From an uncultured bacterium (lineage in GTDB: Bacteria > Pseudomonadota > Gammaproteobacteria > Burkholderiales > Burkholderiaceae_D), in the NCBI GenBank assembly GCA_903872555.1, contig CAIQLE010000130.1:1-13528 (forward strand): a stretch of 13,528 nucleotides of DNA, written 5' to 3'. Position numbers and translations under genes: made by a program. The notes under the pieces were generated by a model. The model made no database searches, was not told the origin of the DNA, and was given only the letters and a program-made list of their open reading frames with translations. Shown here in pieces: positions 1 through 7,929 of the stretch (the stretch's first letter is position 1; every line of letters starts with the position of its first letter).

Positions 1-935
1 AGGAAAACACCGTCAAGCTCGGCATCATGGATGAAGAGCGTCGCACATCCACCAACCTGAAAGCCTGCCTGAAAGAAGCAGCGGCGCGTGTCGCCTTTAT
101 CAATACGGGCTTCCTTGATCGTACCGGTGATGAGATGCATTCTTCCATGACCGCGGGCGCAATGATGCGCAAGGGTGACATGAAGAGCTCAACCTGGTTA
201 TCCGCCTATGAGCGCAGCAATGTGCTGACTGGCTTGTCGTCTGGCATGCGTGGTCGCGGCCAGATCGGCAAGGGCATGTGGGCCATGCCGGATCTGATGG
301 CAGCCATGCTGGAGCAAAAAATCGCACATCCCAAGGCGGGAGCAAATACAGCTTGGGTACCATCGCCGACCGCTGCGACGCTGCACGCCCTGCACTACCA
401 TCAGGTGAATGTGTCCGACATACAGCAGCAGCTGGAAAAAATCGATGCAGCTGCAGAGATCAAGCGTCTGCGTGATGATCTGCTGATGATTCCTGTGGTC
501 GCCAAAGCTGAATGGTCAGCAGCAGACGTACAGCAAGAGCTGGATAACAATGCGCAGGGTATTTTGGGCTACGTGGTGCGTTGGGTCGAGCAAGGTGTTG
601 GCTGTTCCAAAGTGCCTGACATTCACGATGTGGGTCTGATGGAAGACCGTGCCACGCTGCGTATCTCCAGTCAGCATATAGCGAACTGGTTGCTGCATGG
701 CGTGGTCAGTGAGGCTCAGGTCAAAGAGACTATGGAACGTATGGCCAAGGTGGTGGACGGCCAAAATGCGGGCGATCCTTTCTATCGCCCTATGGCTGCT
801 GATTTTGCCGCGTCCTATGCCTTCCAGGCAGCGAGTGATCTGGTTTTTAAGGGTCTGGCGCAACCAGCCGGTTACACCGAGCCTCTGTTGCACGCCTGGC
901 GCCTGAAATTCAAGAAGGATGTGATGGGTGCTTGA
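1..935 (+). CDS. glcB: Malate synthase G, C-terminal part (5' end outside window)
   Basis: The reading frame is open from base 3, with a partial codon at 1-2, and ends at a TGA at 933-935. This gives about 310 residues of a protein that is usually about 720. It starts inside the conserved stretch [15 protein letters not shown] and continues with a Cys-containing helix (NLKACLKEA) and [18 protein letters not shown], the malate synthase G signature that carries the catalytic aspartate. Further along are [11 protein letters not shown] and [16 protein letters not shown], also typical of GlcB. Malate synthase condenses glyoxylate with acetyl-CoA to malate in the cytoplasm, for the glyoxylate shunt or for glycolate and C2 use. 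The C-terminal domain looks complete and undamaged. An intrinsic terminator follows 41 bases after the stop, so this is the last gene of its transcript. The identification is firm; the start is not visible. Confidence 0.95.
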   Translation, partial: ENTVKLGIMDEERRTSTNLKACLKEAAARVAFINTGFLDRTGDEMHSSMTAGAMMRKGDMKSSTWLSAYERSNVLTGLSSGMRGRGQIGKGMWAMPDLMAAMLEQKIAHPKAGANTAWVPSPTAATLHALHYHQVNVSDIQQQLEKIDAAAEIKRLRDDLLMIPVVAKAEWSAADVQQELDNNAQGILGYVVRWVEQGVGCSKVPDIHDVGLMEDRATLRISSQHIANWLLHGVVSEAQVKETMERMAKVVDGQNAGDPFYRPMAADFAASYAFQAASDLVFKGLAQPAGYTEPLLHAWRLKFKKDVMGA

Positions 936-976
936 TGTTATGCAATTTTGCTTAGCGCATTAAAAAGCGCTGAAGA

Positions 977-1012
977 AAAAACGCCGGCTTATGCAGATAA
1001 GCCGGCGTTTTT
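977..1012 (+). terminator. Intrinsic terminator of glcB
   Basis: A perfect inverted repeat, with core arm acgccggctta and a 6-base loop, ends in a T run. The A-tract on the left arm pairs with the T-tract, so it could work in both directions. A smaller hairpin (agcgc ... gcgct, 954-970) lies just ahead of it. It closes the glcB transcript before the orphan gene at 1138. Confidence 0.9.
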
Positions 1013-1137
1013 AATTTTTATTGATGATCTGATGCCCGTACATGGAACCTATGGCCACAGAATGTTCCGAACCCTGCTTGTGTCTGCGTTTGAAATCCGA
1101 GAAAAATTGCGCAGCAATCTTAGTATGGGAAGCATTC

Positions 1138-2364
1138 ATGAGTACTTCAATATCATCAAAAATTTCAACGCCGGTTTGTGATGTACTGCCTTTGCCTATC
1201 TACACCCTTAAGGGTGGTGATTGGAGTGGGCAAATACCGCCGCGCATGCGCTCATTTGTAAATGACGGCCATAATCATCTGAGGACTTTGAATGAAGACA
1301 TTAATTTTATTTTGTGCGAATGGATGATGGATAAGGCAACGCCTAAAGCCAGCGTATTTTCATTTGCAAAGACATGCAAAGATTTGCAATGGCTGGTGAG
1401 GCGATTTTTTAGAGAGACCTCGGCAGGGCAAAATTATCAAGAAGTCTTAATGCCTTATGCACCGAAATTCTGGCGTGTCCATGGCGAAACAGCGAGCAAA
1501 AAACTAGAAACACAGGCTTTTCAGAAAAATTATCACATTCTTTCCGGTCGCAAAATCAAGGGACAGAATCAAATAAGTGATCAGCTATTGAAATATGCTG
1601 ATGACAGAAAACCACTCAGACTGAAATGGCCTAAGCAGGGTGGATGGTGTGGCAAAGAACTCAGCATGGCATTGGAAACGCGTAAAGGGTATTACACCTG
1701 GATAGACTGTGATGCGGGCATAACTTCTGATTTGTTGCACAAAGAAGTATTGCCTGCGATTTATGCCATTCCTGCAGGTGGTTTTGTGCGTTTAGATCTT
1801 TGCATGAAAAACATAGGGCATCAAGATCTGAAGGCGCTGACGCAACTCATCCTCGAACATCCTGTCATTTACAGAATGCGACTTCAGGAACATAGAGAGT
1901 TTGCAGAGTGCACAGACAATTTTGAGCCTTTGGTTCAACTAATAGCAGAACCAAGTTCCCTGTATTTTCTCGATATCAAGCAAATCGGTCTGAATGAGAC
2001 AGGCATAGCAGGGCTGGCGCAGTCAATCGAAAAAAATAAGAGCCTGAAGTTTTTGTATATGTGCGCCTCCGAGATGTCCCGGCATAGTGCGCTTGGCCTG
2101 ATGAATGCCGTCAAATCCAGTAATTTTGCGCGCGCCATTCCTCTGCAATTGCACTTAAATGTACACAGCAATCGGCATGTGATTGATGACGTGATCAATA
2201 ATCGGGCTCAGATTGAAAAATATAAAAAATCAGGGATTGTCATTAGCAAGCATTTTAATTTTGATTTGACCTGCCATGACAGCACAGAAGTATTATCAGA
2301 CACTTCGAGTGATGAAGACTCGATAAGCAGCAGTGCCGAGATTGAAAGCTATCGTGAATATTGA
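1138..2364 (+). CDS. Orphan protein with F-box-like and leucine-rich-repeat-like segments
   Basis: This encodes 408 residues that I cannot assign to a named family. ATG 1138 was chosen because GGAAG lies just upstream and the protein then begins with a Ser/Thr-rich tail (MSTSISSKISTP). An in-frame ATG at 1042 adds 32 residues but lacks a ribosome site. Residues about 51-90 (LNEDINFIL, then SFAKTCKDLQWL) read like an F-box. Residues about 215-325 show spaced leucines in the RNI-like repeat pattern (FVRLDLCMKNIG, LYFLDIKQIGL, LKFLYMC). Residues 382-408 are acidic and Ser-rich. No signal peptide or membrane helix is seen, so it is cytoplasmic or exported by a dedicated secretion system. The gene is visibly AT-richer than its neighbours and stands alone between terminators, which hints at acquisition. 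F-box plus LRR recalls GALA-type type III effectors of Ralstonia, but that resemblance is inferred by eye. A plain LRR protein is the alternative. Confidence 0.75.
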   Translation: MSTSISSKISTPVCDVLPLPIYTLKGGDWSGQIPPRMRSFVNDGHNHLRTLNEDINFILCEWMMDKATPKASVFSFAKTCKDLQWLVRRFFRETSAGQNYQEVLMPYAPKFWRVHGETASKKLETQAFQKNYHILSGRKIKGQNQISDQLLKYADDRKPLRLKWPKQGGWCGKELSMALETRKGYYTWIDCDAGITSDLLHKEVLPAIYAIPAGGFVRLDLCMKNIGHQDLKALTQLILEHPVIYRMRLQEHREFAECTDNFEPLVQLIAEPSSLYFLDIKQIGLNETGIAGLAQSIEKNKSLKFLYMCASEMSRHSALGLMNAVKSSNFARAIPLQLHLNVHSNRHVIDDVINNRAQIEKYKKSGIVISKHFNFDLTCHDSTEVLSDTSSDEDSISSSAEIESYREY

Positions 2365-2391
2365 ATAGCAGATGACCGCTGCCTTGAAAAC

Positions 2392-2421
2392 AAAAATGCC
2401 AGACGAGTCTGGCATTTTTTT
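2392..2421. terminator. Bidirectional terminator between the orphan gene and ahpF
   Basis: A 12-base perfect stem (arm aaaaatgccaga) with a 4-base loop has an A run on one side and a T run on the other. It therefore serves both the plus-strand gene ending at 2364 and ahpF, which ends at 2453 on the minus strand. Confidence 0.9.
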
Positions 2422-2452
2422 GAAACAAACTATTTTTCTCTAAGCCTAAGCA

Positions 2453-4033
2453 TCAGGCAGCAAGTTTGGTAGCTTCTTCTGTGGGTGCTGAACTGCGTAT
2501 CAAATGGTCAAATGCACTCAGTGCTGCTTTTGAACCCTCACCCATCGCAATGATGATCTGCTTATAAGGCACCGTGGTGACGTCACCTGCCGCAAATACG
2601 CCCGGTACCGAAGTCTGGCCTTTGGCATCGATTTCTATTTCGCCGCGATTTGATAATGCTACCGTTCCTTTAAGCCAGTCGGTATTGGGCAGCAGACCAA
2701 TCTGTACAAAAATACCTTCCAGTTCAATCAAATGCGATTGACCGGTTTTGCGGTCGGTGTAGCGCATGCCGTTGACTTTGGTGCCATCGCCGGTGACTTC
2801 GCTGGTCTGAGCACTGGTGATCACGGTAACATTCGGCAGGCTGCGCAATTTTCTTTGCAGGACTTCATCGGCGCGCAGGCTGGTATCAAATTCCAGCAGC
2901 GTGACATGCGCCACAACACCGGCCAGATCGATGGCTGCTTCCACGCCTGAATTACCACCGCCGACCACCGAGACGCGCTTGCCCTTGAACAGCGGGCCAT
3001 CGCAGTGCGGGCAATACGCTACGCCACGGTTGCGATATTCCTGTTCGCCAGGCACATTCAGTTCACGCCAGCGCGCACCTGTGGCGATCACTACGGATTT
3101 TGCTTTCAGGCTGGCACCGTTTTCAAGTTTTATTTCGATCACATCACCCGGGATCAGAGCAGAGGCACGCTGCAGGTTCATCACATCAACATCATATGAT
3201 TTGACGTGCTGCTCCAGTGCCGAGACTAACTTAGGTCCTTCCGTCTCTTTCACCGAAATGAAGTTTTCAATACCCAGGGTGTCGAGTACCTGACCACCGA
3301 AACGTTCGGCCAGTACACCTGTACGTATACCCTTGCGTGCGGCATAGATTGCAGCCGAGGCACCGGCCGGTCCGCCGCCTACCACCAGAAGGTCAAATAC
3401 CTCTTTCTGATCCAGCTTGGCTGCATCACGCACGGCGGCACCGGTGTCGAGCTTGGCCAGAATTTCTTCCAGTTCCATGCGGCCCTGACCGAATGGCTGG
3501 CCATTCAGGAAAAGACTGGGCACGGCCATGATCTGACGCTGATTCACTTCATCCTGAAACAGTGCGCCATCAATCATGACGTGACGAATTTTTGGATTGA
3601 TAACGGCCATCAGATTCAAGGCCTGCACCACTTCCGGACAGTTCTGGCAGGTCAGAGAGATATAGGTCTCGAATACATAGTCACCATCCAGCTGGCGAAT
3701 CTGATCGAGTACGTCTGGATCCGCTTTTGGCGGATGCCCGCCCACTTGCAAGAGTGCGAGTATCAGGGACGTGAATTCGTGACCCATAGGGATACCAGCG
3801 AAACGAACCCCCATGTCGCTGCCAGCACGATTGAGCGCGAATGAGGGCTTGCGCTCATTATCCTCATGGCTTTCCTTATAGGACAGGCGAGATGACAGTG
3901 CAGTGATCTCCTGCAGCATCTCGCGCATTTCCTGTGACTTTTCGCTGTGGTCCAGCGATGCAGTGATTTCGACGTCGTGGGTAACTTTGCCGAGGTAGGT
4001 TTGCAATTGAGTTTTGATGGCAGCGTCTAACAT
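2453..4033 (-). CDS. ahpF: Alkyl hydroperoxide reductase subunit F
   Basis: At 526 residues it is close to the usual length of about 520. AhpF is a cytoplasmic flavoprotein that passes electrons from NADH through FAD and two disulfides to AhpC. The N-terminal tandem thioredoxin-like domain (about 1-200) carries the CQNC redox pair (Cys129/Cys132). The thioredoxin-reductase-like part has the FAD motif GGGPAG (219-224), the redox pair CPHC (Cys341/Cys344), the NAD(P)H motif GGGNSG (358-363) and the FAD-closing AAGD (481-484). All key residues are present. The ATG at 4031-4033 is preceded by GAGAG. It lies 65 bases downstream of ahpC on the same strand, with a hairpin between them, so both probably share the OxyR-type promoter upstream of ahpC. 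The 2392-2421 terminator ends the operon. Confidence 0.97.
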   Translation of the reverse strand: MLDAAIKTQLQTYLGKVTHDVEITASLDHSEKSQEMREMLQEITALSSRLSYKESHEDNERKPSFALNRAGSDMGVRFAGIPMGHEFTSLILALLQVGGHPPKADPDVLDQIRQLDGDYVFETYISLTCQNCPEVVQALNLMAVINPKIRHVMIDGALFQDEVNQRQIMAVPSLFLNGQPFGQGRMELEEILAKLDTGAAVRDAAKLDQKEVFDLLVVGGGPAGASAAIYAARKGIRTGVLAERFGGQVLDTLGIENFISVKETEGPKLVSALEQHVKSYDVDVMNLQRASALIPGDVIEIKLENGASLKAKSVVIATGARWRELNVPGEQEYRNRGVAYCPHCDGPLFKGKRVSVVGGGNSGVEAAIDLAGVVAHVTLLEFDTSLRADEVLQRKLRSLPNVTVITSAQTSEVTGDGTKVNGMRYTDRKTGQSHLIELEGIFVQIGLLPNTDWLKGTVALSNRGEIEIDAKGQTSVPGVFAAGDVTTVPYKQIIIAMGEGSKAALSAFDHLIRSSAPTEEATKLAA

Positions 4034-4055
4034 GGGGCTCTCGTTTCTTTAAATC

Positions 4056-4077
4056 GGAGCGCTGATCACAGCGCTCC
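4056..4077 (-). other. Intercistronic hairpin between ahpC and ahpF
   Basis: A perfect 9-base stem (ggagcgctg / cagcgctcc) with a 4-base loop lies in the 65-base gap between the two genes. On the minus strand it is followed by GATTTAAAG, not a T run, so it is not a classical terminator. An mRNA-stabilising or processing hairpin that keeps ahpC more abundant than ahpF is the likely role, by inference. Confidence 0.6.
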
Positions 4078-4098
4078 CTGGTTTGCAATGACGGGAAC

Positions 4099-4662
4099 TT
4101 AGATCTTGCCGACGAGGTCGAGCGAAGGTGACAGAGTTTCTGCACCTGGAGTCCACTTCGCAGGGCAGACCTGACCTGGGTGAGCAGCAACGTATTGTGC
4201 AGCCTGGACTTTGCGCAGCAGTTCCTGTGCATCGCGGCCAATGCCGTCGTCATGCACTTCGCACAGCTTGATCTGACCTTCAGGATTGATGACGAAGGTG
4301 CCGCGCAGTGCCAGGCCTGCTTCTTCGATCATGACTTCGAAGTTGCGTGAGATGGCGCCGGTTGGGTCACCCAGCAGCGGGTAGGTGATCTTGCTGATGG
4401 TGTCCGATGTGTCGTGCCATGCTTTGTGCGAGAAATGCGTGTCAGTCGATACACCGTAGATCTCAACGCCCAGCTTCTTGAAAGTCTCGTAGTTGTCGGC
4501 CAGGTCGCCCAGCTCGGTCGGACAGACGAAAGTGAAATCGGCTGGATAGAAGAACACGACCGACCATTTACCTTTCAGTGTGGCTTCAGTGACTTCAACA
4601 AATTTTCCGTTGTGATAGGCAGTGGTCTTGAATGGTTTGATGGTGGTGTTAATCAGGGACAT
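4099..4662 (-). CDS. ahpC: Alkyl hydroperoxide reductase subunit C (2-Cys peroxiredoxin)
   Basis: The product is 187 residues, the same length as E. coli AhpC, and starts with MSLINT. AhpC reduces H2O2, organic peroxides and peroxynitrite in the cytoplasm and is recycled by AhpF. The peroxidatic cysteine is Cys47 in [13 protein letters not shown]. The resolving cysteine is Cys166 in [10 protein letters not shown]. The C-terminal tail ([10 protein letters not shown]) is that of the bacterial typical 2-Cys AhpC1 class. The frame stays open for 20 more codons upstream to 4722, but ATG 4662 is chosen because GGAG stands 6 bases ahead of it and the N-terminus then matches the family. It is the first gene of ahpC-ahpF. 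The promoter and OxyR-type site at 4700-4766 predict induction by peroxide. Confidence 0.98.
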   Translation of the reverse strand: MSLINTTIKPFKTTAYHNGKFVEVTEATLKGKWSVVFFYPADFTFVCPTELGDLADNYETFKKLGVEIYGVSTDTHFSHKAWHDTSDTISKITYPLLGDPTGAISRNFEVMIEEAGLALRGTFVINPEGQIKLCEVHDDGIGRDAQELLRKVQAAQYVAAHPGQVCPAKWTPGAETLSPSLDLVGKI

Positions 4663-4699
4663 GGTTTTCTCCGTTAAGTGAATTAGTACTACGGGACGA

Positions 4700-4729
4700 A
4701 TCATAGGGGCTAGCGAGGTCATTGGTAAA
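4700..4729 (-). promoter_or_regulatory. Promoter of ahpC-ahpF (-35/-10)
   Basis: Read on the minus strand there is TTTACC (4724-4729), an 18-base spacer and TATGAT (4700-4705, 5 of 6 to the sigma70 consensus). Start of transcription would be near 4693, giving a leader of about 30 bases before the AhpC ATG. The -35 is weak, as expected for an activated promoter, and the OxyR-type box touches its upstream edge. Confidence 0.7.
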
Positions 4730-4766
4730 TTTGATTGTTTTTATCGAATGAATAGGCTCACACTAT
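4730..4766 (-). promoter_or_regulatory. Probable OxyR binding site of ahpC
   Basis: The full OxyR consensus is four tetramers, ATAG-N7-CTAT-N7-ATAG-N7-CTAT. The upstream dimer half here is perfect: ATAG-N7-CTAT at 4752-4766. After exactly 7 bases comes the weaker half, ATAA on the minus strand (4741-4744, 3 of 4), then 7 bases and CAAA (4730-4733, 2 of 4). It directly abuts the -35 of the ahpC promoter, the usual arrangement for OxyR activation. No oxyR gene is in the window. Confidence 0.75.
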
Positions 4767-5027
4767 CGTCTTGCGGCTGTAATGAAAATTCCGGGGAGTA
4801 TTGGATAAACAGAATCAGCCCCAAACTATGGGCCAGTAAGAGTCGGGAACGCGCGGCAGATTCAGCTACACTGCGGCCTGTGACTTCAGGCATGCTGTGT
4901 CCATAATGATAATTTATGGCTTGAATGCGGCATATTGGCCGAGTAATTTGCCAGGTTTTTAGGGAAGCATGGCTGCAACAACGTGAGGGGCGGACGTTTT
5001 CAGCCCCGTCAGTAATCAGGAGAATAT
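4767..5027 (+). other. Gene-free stretch upstream of the Tim44-like gene
   Basis: Together with the ahpC promoter region this makes a gap of 365 bases without a gene. No convincing small ORF or RNA gene is seen. The proximal end holds a GC hairpin (gggg c ... g cccc, 4987-5007) and then AGGAGA (5018-5023), the ribosome site for the ATG at 5028. A possible weak promoter is TTCAGG, 17 bases, GATAAT around 4890-4915. No strong plus-strand promoter stands out. Confidence 0.4.
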
Positions 5028-5900
5028 ATGAAGAGATTTTGGATGGCATTGATGGTGGCAATCATAGGAGTCACGGTCGCTGTCTCCAGCGCAGAAGCGA
5101 AGCGCCTGGGTGGCGGCGGCTCGTTTGGCAAATCCTCGCCTAGTTTCAGTCGTTCGGCGCCGATGCAAAATGGCCAGATGGCGCCGGCGCCGCGCCCTTC
5201 CGCTCCAGCCGCACCAGCTCCAGCACCGTCCAGCCCTTGGAAGGGTATTGTGGGCGGTGCCTTGCTCGGTCTGGGCATGGGCGCACTGCTGTCGCATTTC
5301 GGCATGGGCGGGGCAATGGGCAGCATGCTGAGCAGCCTCTTGCTGATAGGCCTGCTGGCCTTTGCCGCGATGTTCGTGTTCCGCATGCTGAGCCGGAAAT
5401 CATCCCCTCAGGAGCCACAGCCGGCCTATGCCGGCCCAGCGGAAAGAAGCATGACACCGGAGATCGGTGCCAATCTGGGTGGCGGATCGGCGCAGCCAGC
5501 AGCCTGGCAAGAGGGATCGGTATCGACGATTCCCGCAGATTTCGACACGCCGGGCTTTCTGCGTCATGCCAAGATGAATTTCATTCGTATGCAGGCAGCA
5601 TGGGACAAAGCAGATGCCAATGACATACGCGAATTCACGACGCCCGAAATGTTTGCCGAGCTGAAGATGCAACTCACTGAGCGTGGTACATCGGCAAACA
5701 ATACCGATGTTGTGACTTTAGAGGCCGAACTGCTGGGCATAGAGACCGTCGCTGCAGATTATCTGGCCAGTGTGCGTTTTCACGGCATGATTAGCGAAGC
5801 CAAGGATGCTCCTGCAGAGAGCTTCAATGAGATCTGGGTTTTGTCCAAACCGGTGTCAGGCAATGGCGGATGGTTGCTGGCCGGACTGCAGCAGTCCTGA
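5028..5900 (+). CDS. Exported/membrane Tim44-like domain protein
   Basis: This encodes 290 residues behind a strong AGGAGA site. Order of parts: a signal peptide or anchor (1-24, ending SSAEA), a Gly/Ser segment (GGGGSFG), and a Pro/Ala linker (52-70). Then a small-residue-rich membrane region (about 72-120) appears to give two helices (GIVGGALLGLGMGALL and LLLIGLLAFAAMFVF). After a linker, a Tim44-like alpha/beta domain (about 170-290) follows, with FLRHAKMNFIRMQAAWDKAD, the FTTPEMFAEL segment and strands ending in WLLAGLQQ. Such proteins are common in betaproteobacteria as membrane proteins of unknown role. The domain is related to that of the mitochondrial import factor Tim44, but no import role is implied. 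It is preceded by a 260-base gap and followed by a terminator, so it may be monocistronic. Family assignment is good; function is unknown. Confidence 0.8.
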   Translation: MKRFWMALMVAIIGVTVAVSSAEAKRLGGGGSFGKSSPSFSRSAPMQNGQMAPAPRPSAPAAPAPAPSSPWKGIVGGALLGLGMGALLSHFGMGGAMGSMLSSLLLIGLLAFAAMFVFRMLSRKSSPQEPQPAYAGPAERSMTPEIGANLGGGSAQPAAWQEGSVSTIPADFDTPGFLRHAKMNFIRMQAAWDKADANDIREFTTPEMFAELKMQLTERGTSANNTDVVTLEAELLGIETVAADYLASVRFHGMISEAKDAPAESFNEIWVLSKPVSGNGGWLLAGLQQS

Positions 5901-5960
5901 ATTCAGGACGGAGTTGAGCGGTCGCCGTTAGCTCAGCGTCTGCAATCACTATCGTAAGCA

Positions 5961-5994
5961 AAAGCCGCTCGTGATTCTGGCGAGCGGCTTTTTT
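5961..5994 (+). terminator. Intrinsic terminator after the Tim44-like gene
   Basis: An 11-base stem (aaagccgctcg / cgagcggcttt) with a 9-base loop is followed by a T run. It ends only 22 bases before the start of the next codirectional gene at 6017. Confidence 0.85.
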
Positions 5995-6016
5995 GTTGAG
6001 ATCAGAAAAAGAAAAA

Positions 6017-7033
6017 ATGATGTCCGATCAATCCCGAGCAAATTACCCTTTGCGAGCCTCTTACTTACTTGCAGCAGCAGCCTTGATGCTGGTGCTGGAG
6101 GGCGGCCTGCTGGCGGCACTCTATTCTGGCCTTTTGGTGTATGCACTGGTGCATTTACTGGCGCCCCATTTAGGCAGGAAGCTGGACAGTCATAACGGAC
6201 GCGTGGTGGCAGTTGCAGCGCTGGGTAGCCTGATCGTTTTTTTGCTAAGCGCAGGTATCTGGGGCGCGCTGTCTTTCTTTTTATCTGATGCAGGCAGCTT
6301 GCCTGTGCTGCTGAAAAAAATGGCAGACCTGATCGAACATTCACGTCATCAGATTCCGCTCTGGCTGGCAGCCTATCTGCCGGATAGTGCGGAGAGTTTG
6401 CAAGAGGCGCTGACACACTGGTTGCGCGAGCACGCCTTACAGGCAACCAATCTGGGTAGAGAGACCGGGCGCCTGATTGTGCATCTGCTGGTGGGCATGG
6501 TGATCGGTGCCATGGCGGCCTTATTTGATACAGCACATCAGCATGAGTTTCGACCACTTGCGGCGGCCCTGCATCAAAGAGTGGTCAAGTTGCATGAGGC
6601 ATTTCGACAGATCGTATTTGCTCAGGTGCGCATCGCTGCATTGAATGCATTGTTTACCGGAATTTTTCTGGTCGTTGTCTTGCCCATGGCTGACATTGAC
6701 CTGCCCTTTGTAAAAACACTGATACTGATTACATTTATCGTGGGATTGCTACCGGTCATAGGTAATCTGATTTCAAATACCGTGATTGTGATTGTGAGCC
6801 TGTCACATTCGCTGCCTACGGCTATGATCGCCCTGCTCTTTCTGATCACGATACATAAGCTGGAATATTTTCTGAATGCAAAAATCATTGGTGCGCAAAT
6901 CAATGCGCGCGCATGGGAGTTGCTGTCAGCGATGCTGGTGATGGAGTCTCTGTTTGGCATACCCGGCGTCATTGCTGCGCCGGTTTTCTATGCGTATATC
7001 AAGGCAGAATTATCACAAGCCGGTCTGGTTTAA
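6017..7033 (+). CDS. AI-2E/PerM-family membrane permease
   Basis: The product is 338 residues, near the 340-370 typical of this family of inner-membrane proteins (formerly UPF0118). Members have been linked to autoinducer-2 export, ion/proton antiport or unknown substrates, so no substrate is claimed. Hydrophobic segments are at about 15-48, 62-90, 152-172, 208-225, 232-262 and 268-282, with another near 303-328. The region between the third and fourth is amphipathic and mostly soluble (about 91-150). Late conserved motifs are present: GLLPVIGNLISN (243-254), HKLEYFLNAKIIG (280-292) and the terminal IPGVIAAPVFYAYIK. Two ATGs stand together (6017 and 6020), and a TTG at 5993 is also in frame but lies inside the terminator T run. 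The upstream sequence is A-rich with no real Shine-Dalgarno, so the exact start is uncertain. It converges on terC, with 10 bases between the stops. Confidence 0.88.
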   Translation: MMSDQSRANYPLRASYLLAAAALMLVLEGGLLAALYSGLLVYALVHLLAPHLGRKLDSHNGRVVAVAALGSLIVFLLSAGIWGALSFFLSDAGSLPVLLKKMADLIEHSRHQIPLWLAAYLPDSAESLQEALTHWLREHALQATNLGRETGRLIVHLLVGMVIGAMAALFDTAHQHEFRPLAAALHQRVVKLHEAFRQIVFAQVRIAALNALFTGIFLVVVLPMADIDLPFVKTLILITFIVGLLPVIGNLISNTVIVIVSLSHSLPTAMIALLFLITIHKLEYFLNAKIIGAQINARAWELLSAMLVMESLFGIPGVIAAPVFYAYIKAELSQAGLV

Positions 7034-7043
7034 GAGCCTGTGC

Positions 7044-7817
7044 TCAGGGCTTGTCGGATACACCTTGATCATCGTCGCTGGCCATAGAGGCGATCAACTC
7101 GGCCGGCCGTGCAGATCGCTTGCGTAAGCGAAGGTTCAGCATCTCAACGATGACCGCAAACGCCATGGCACTATAGATATAGCCTTTCGGTACGTGAGTG
7201 CCAAAACCCTCGGCAATCAACACCACGCCGATGGCCACCAGAAAAGCCAGTGCCAGCATTTTGATGGTGGGATGCGCAGAGACAAATTTTCCTATCGCGC
7301 CAGCGAATAACATCATCAGGCCGACAGAGCACACTACGGCAGCGATCATGACTTCGATTTGTTCCACCATGCCGACGGCCGTGATAATCGAATCCAGAGA
7401 AAACACGATGTCGATCAGCATGATCTGAATGATCACGGATGTGAATTTGGCCTGTGCAGAATTTGCCGTCTGATTATGTGATCCCTCCAGTGTTTCGTGA
7501 ATTTCGCCCACGCTCTTCCACAACAGGAAAAGACCGCCAAATAACAGCACCAGATCACGTCCCGAGAGCGGATGTTCTGCGATGGTAAGAAGCGGTGCTG
7601 TCATGCCTACCAGCCAGGCCAGCATAAGCAACAGACCTATACGCATGAACATGGCGGCAAACAGTCCGAGTTTGCGAGCTGTATCACGCTGATGTGCTGG
7701 CAGCTTATCGACCAGAATAGAAATGAAGATCACATTGTCTATGCCGAGCACGAGTTCCAGCGCCGTCAGGGTGGCAAAAGCGATCCAGGCATGCGGGTTG
7801 GTCAGCAATTCAAACAT
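7044..7817 (-). CDS. TerC-family integral membrane protein
   Basis: The product is 257 residues with about seven membrane helices (about 10-32, 52-76, 88-102, 124-148, 155-177, 186-205, 213-230). It has the family's acidic intramembrane motifs: ELVLGIDN (Glu21, Asp27, Asn28) and DIVFSLDSI (Asp136, Asp142). TerC-type proteins are metal-related membrane proteins. Some export Mn2+, others are tied to tellurite resistance or to metal loading of secreted enzymes. The tail after 232 is cytoplasmic, basic and then acidic. The ATG at 7817 has GGAG eight bases upstream. Its leader is about 60 bases from the previous terminator, with a TAAAAT that may serve as a -10. This is too short for a yybP-ykoY riboswitch. 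No tellurite gene is nearby, so the gene symbol is left blank. Confidence 0.9.
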   Translation of the reverse strand: MFELLTNPHAWIAFATLTALELVLGIDNVIFISILVDKLPAHQRDTARKLGLFAAMFMRIGLLLMLAWLVGMTAPLLTIAEHPLSGRDLVLLFGGLFLLWKSVGEIHETLEGSHNQTANSAQAKFTSVIIQIMLIDIVFSLDSIITAVGMVEQIEVMIAAVVCSVGLMMLFAGAIGKFVSAHPTIKMLALAFLVAIGVVLIAEGFGTHVPKGYIYSAMAFAVIVEMLNLRLRKRSARPAELIASMASDDDQGVSDKP

Positions 7818-7880
7818 AAAGCGATCTCCGTAAAAACAAACAGGGCGATTTTACCTGCCTTCCCGTCAGGGGTAAGGGCG

Positions 7881-7906
7881 AAAAAAATGAGCCGGCAAGC
7901 CGGCTC
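7881..7906 (-). terminator. Intrinsic terminator of the cytochrome c4 gene
   Basis: The stem gagccgg / ccggctc with loop caag (7889-7906) is followed on the minus strand by a run of T (A 7881-7887 on the plus strand). It ends the transcript of the cytochrome gene (stop at 7930) and isolates terC downstream. Confidence 0.85.
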
Positions 7907-7929
7907 TTTCAGCGAACATTGGACGATCA

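Noticed and set aside
1042..1137. ATG 1042 as start of the orphan gene (32 extra residues).
   Set aside because: There is no ribosome site before it, and the added residues are Cys/Met-rich and low quality, whereas 1138 has GGAAG upstream.
1030..1137. A plant-pathogen type III regulatory box (PIP-like TTCGB-N15-TTCGB) ahead of the orphan gene.
   Set aside because: Only loose TTCCG/TTTGA pieces are present with the wrong sequence; no valid box was found.
948..1181. A 77-residue frame after glcB.
   Set aside because: It runs through the glcB terminator hairpin and overlaps the better-supported gene at 1138.
4663..4722. A 20-residue N-terminal extension of AhpC.
   Set aside because: It includes the predicted -10 and leader, and MSLINT at 4662 is the conserved family start.
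7818..7880. A Mn-sensing yybP-ykoY riboswitch ahead of terC.
   Set aside because: The leader between the previous terminator and the ATG is only about 60 bases and lacks the expected paired loops.
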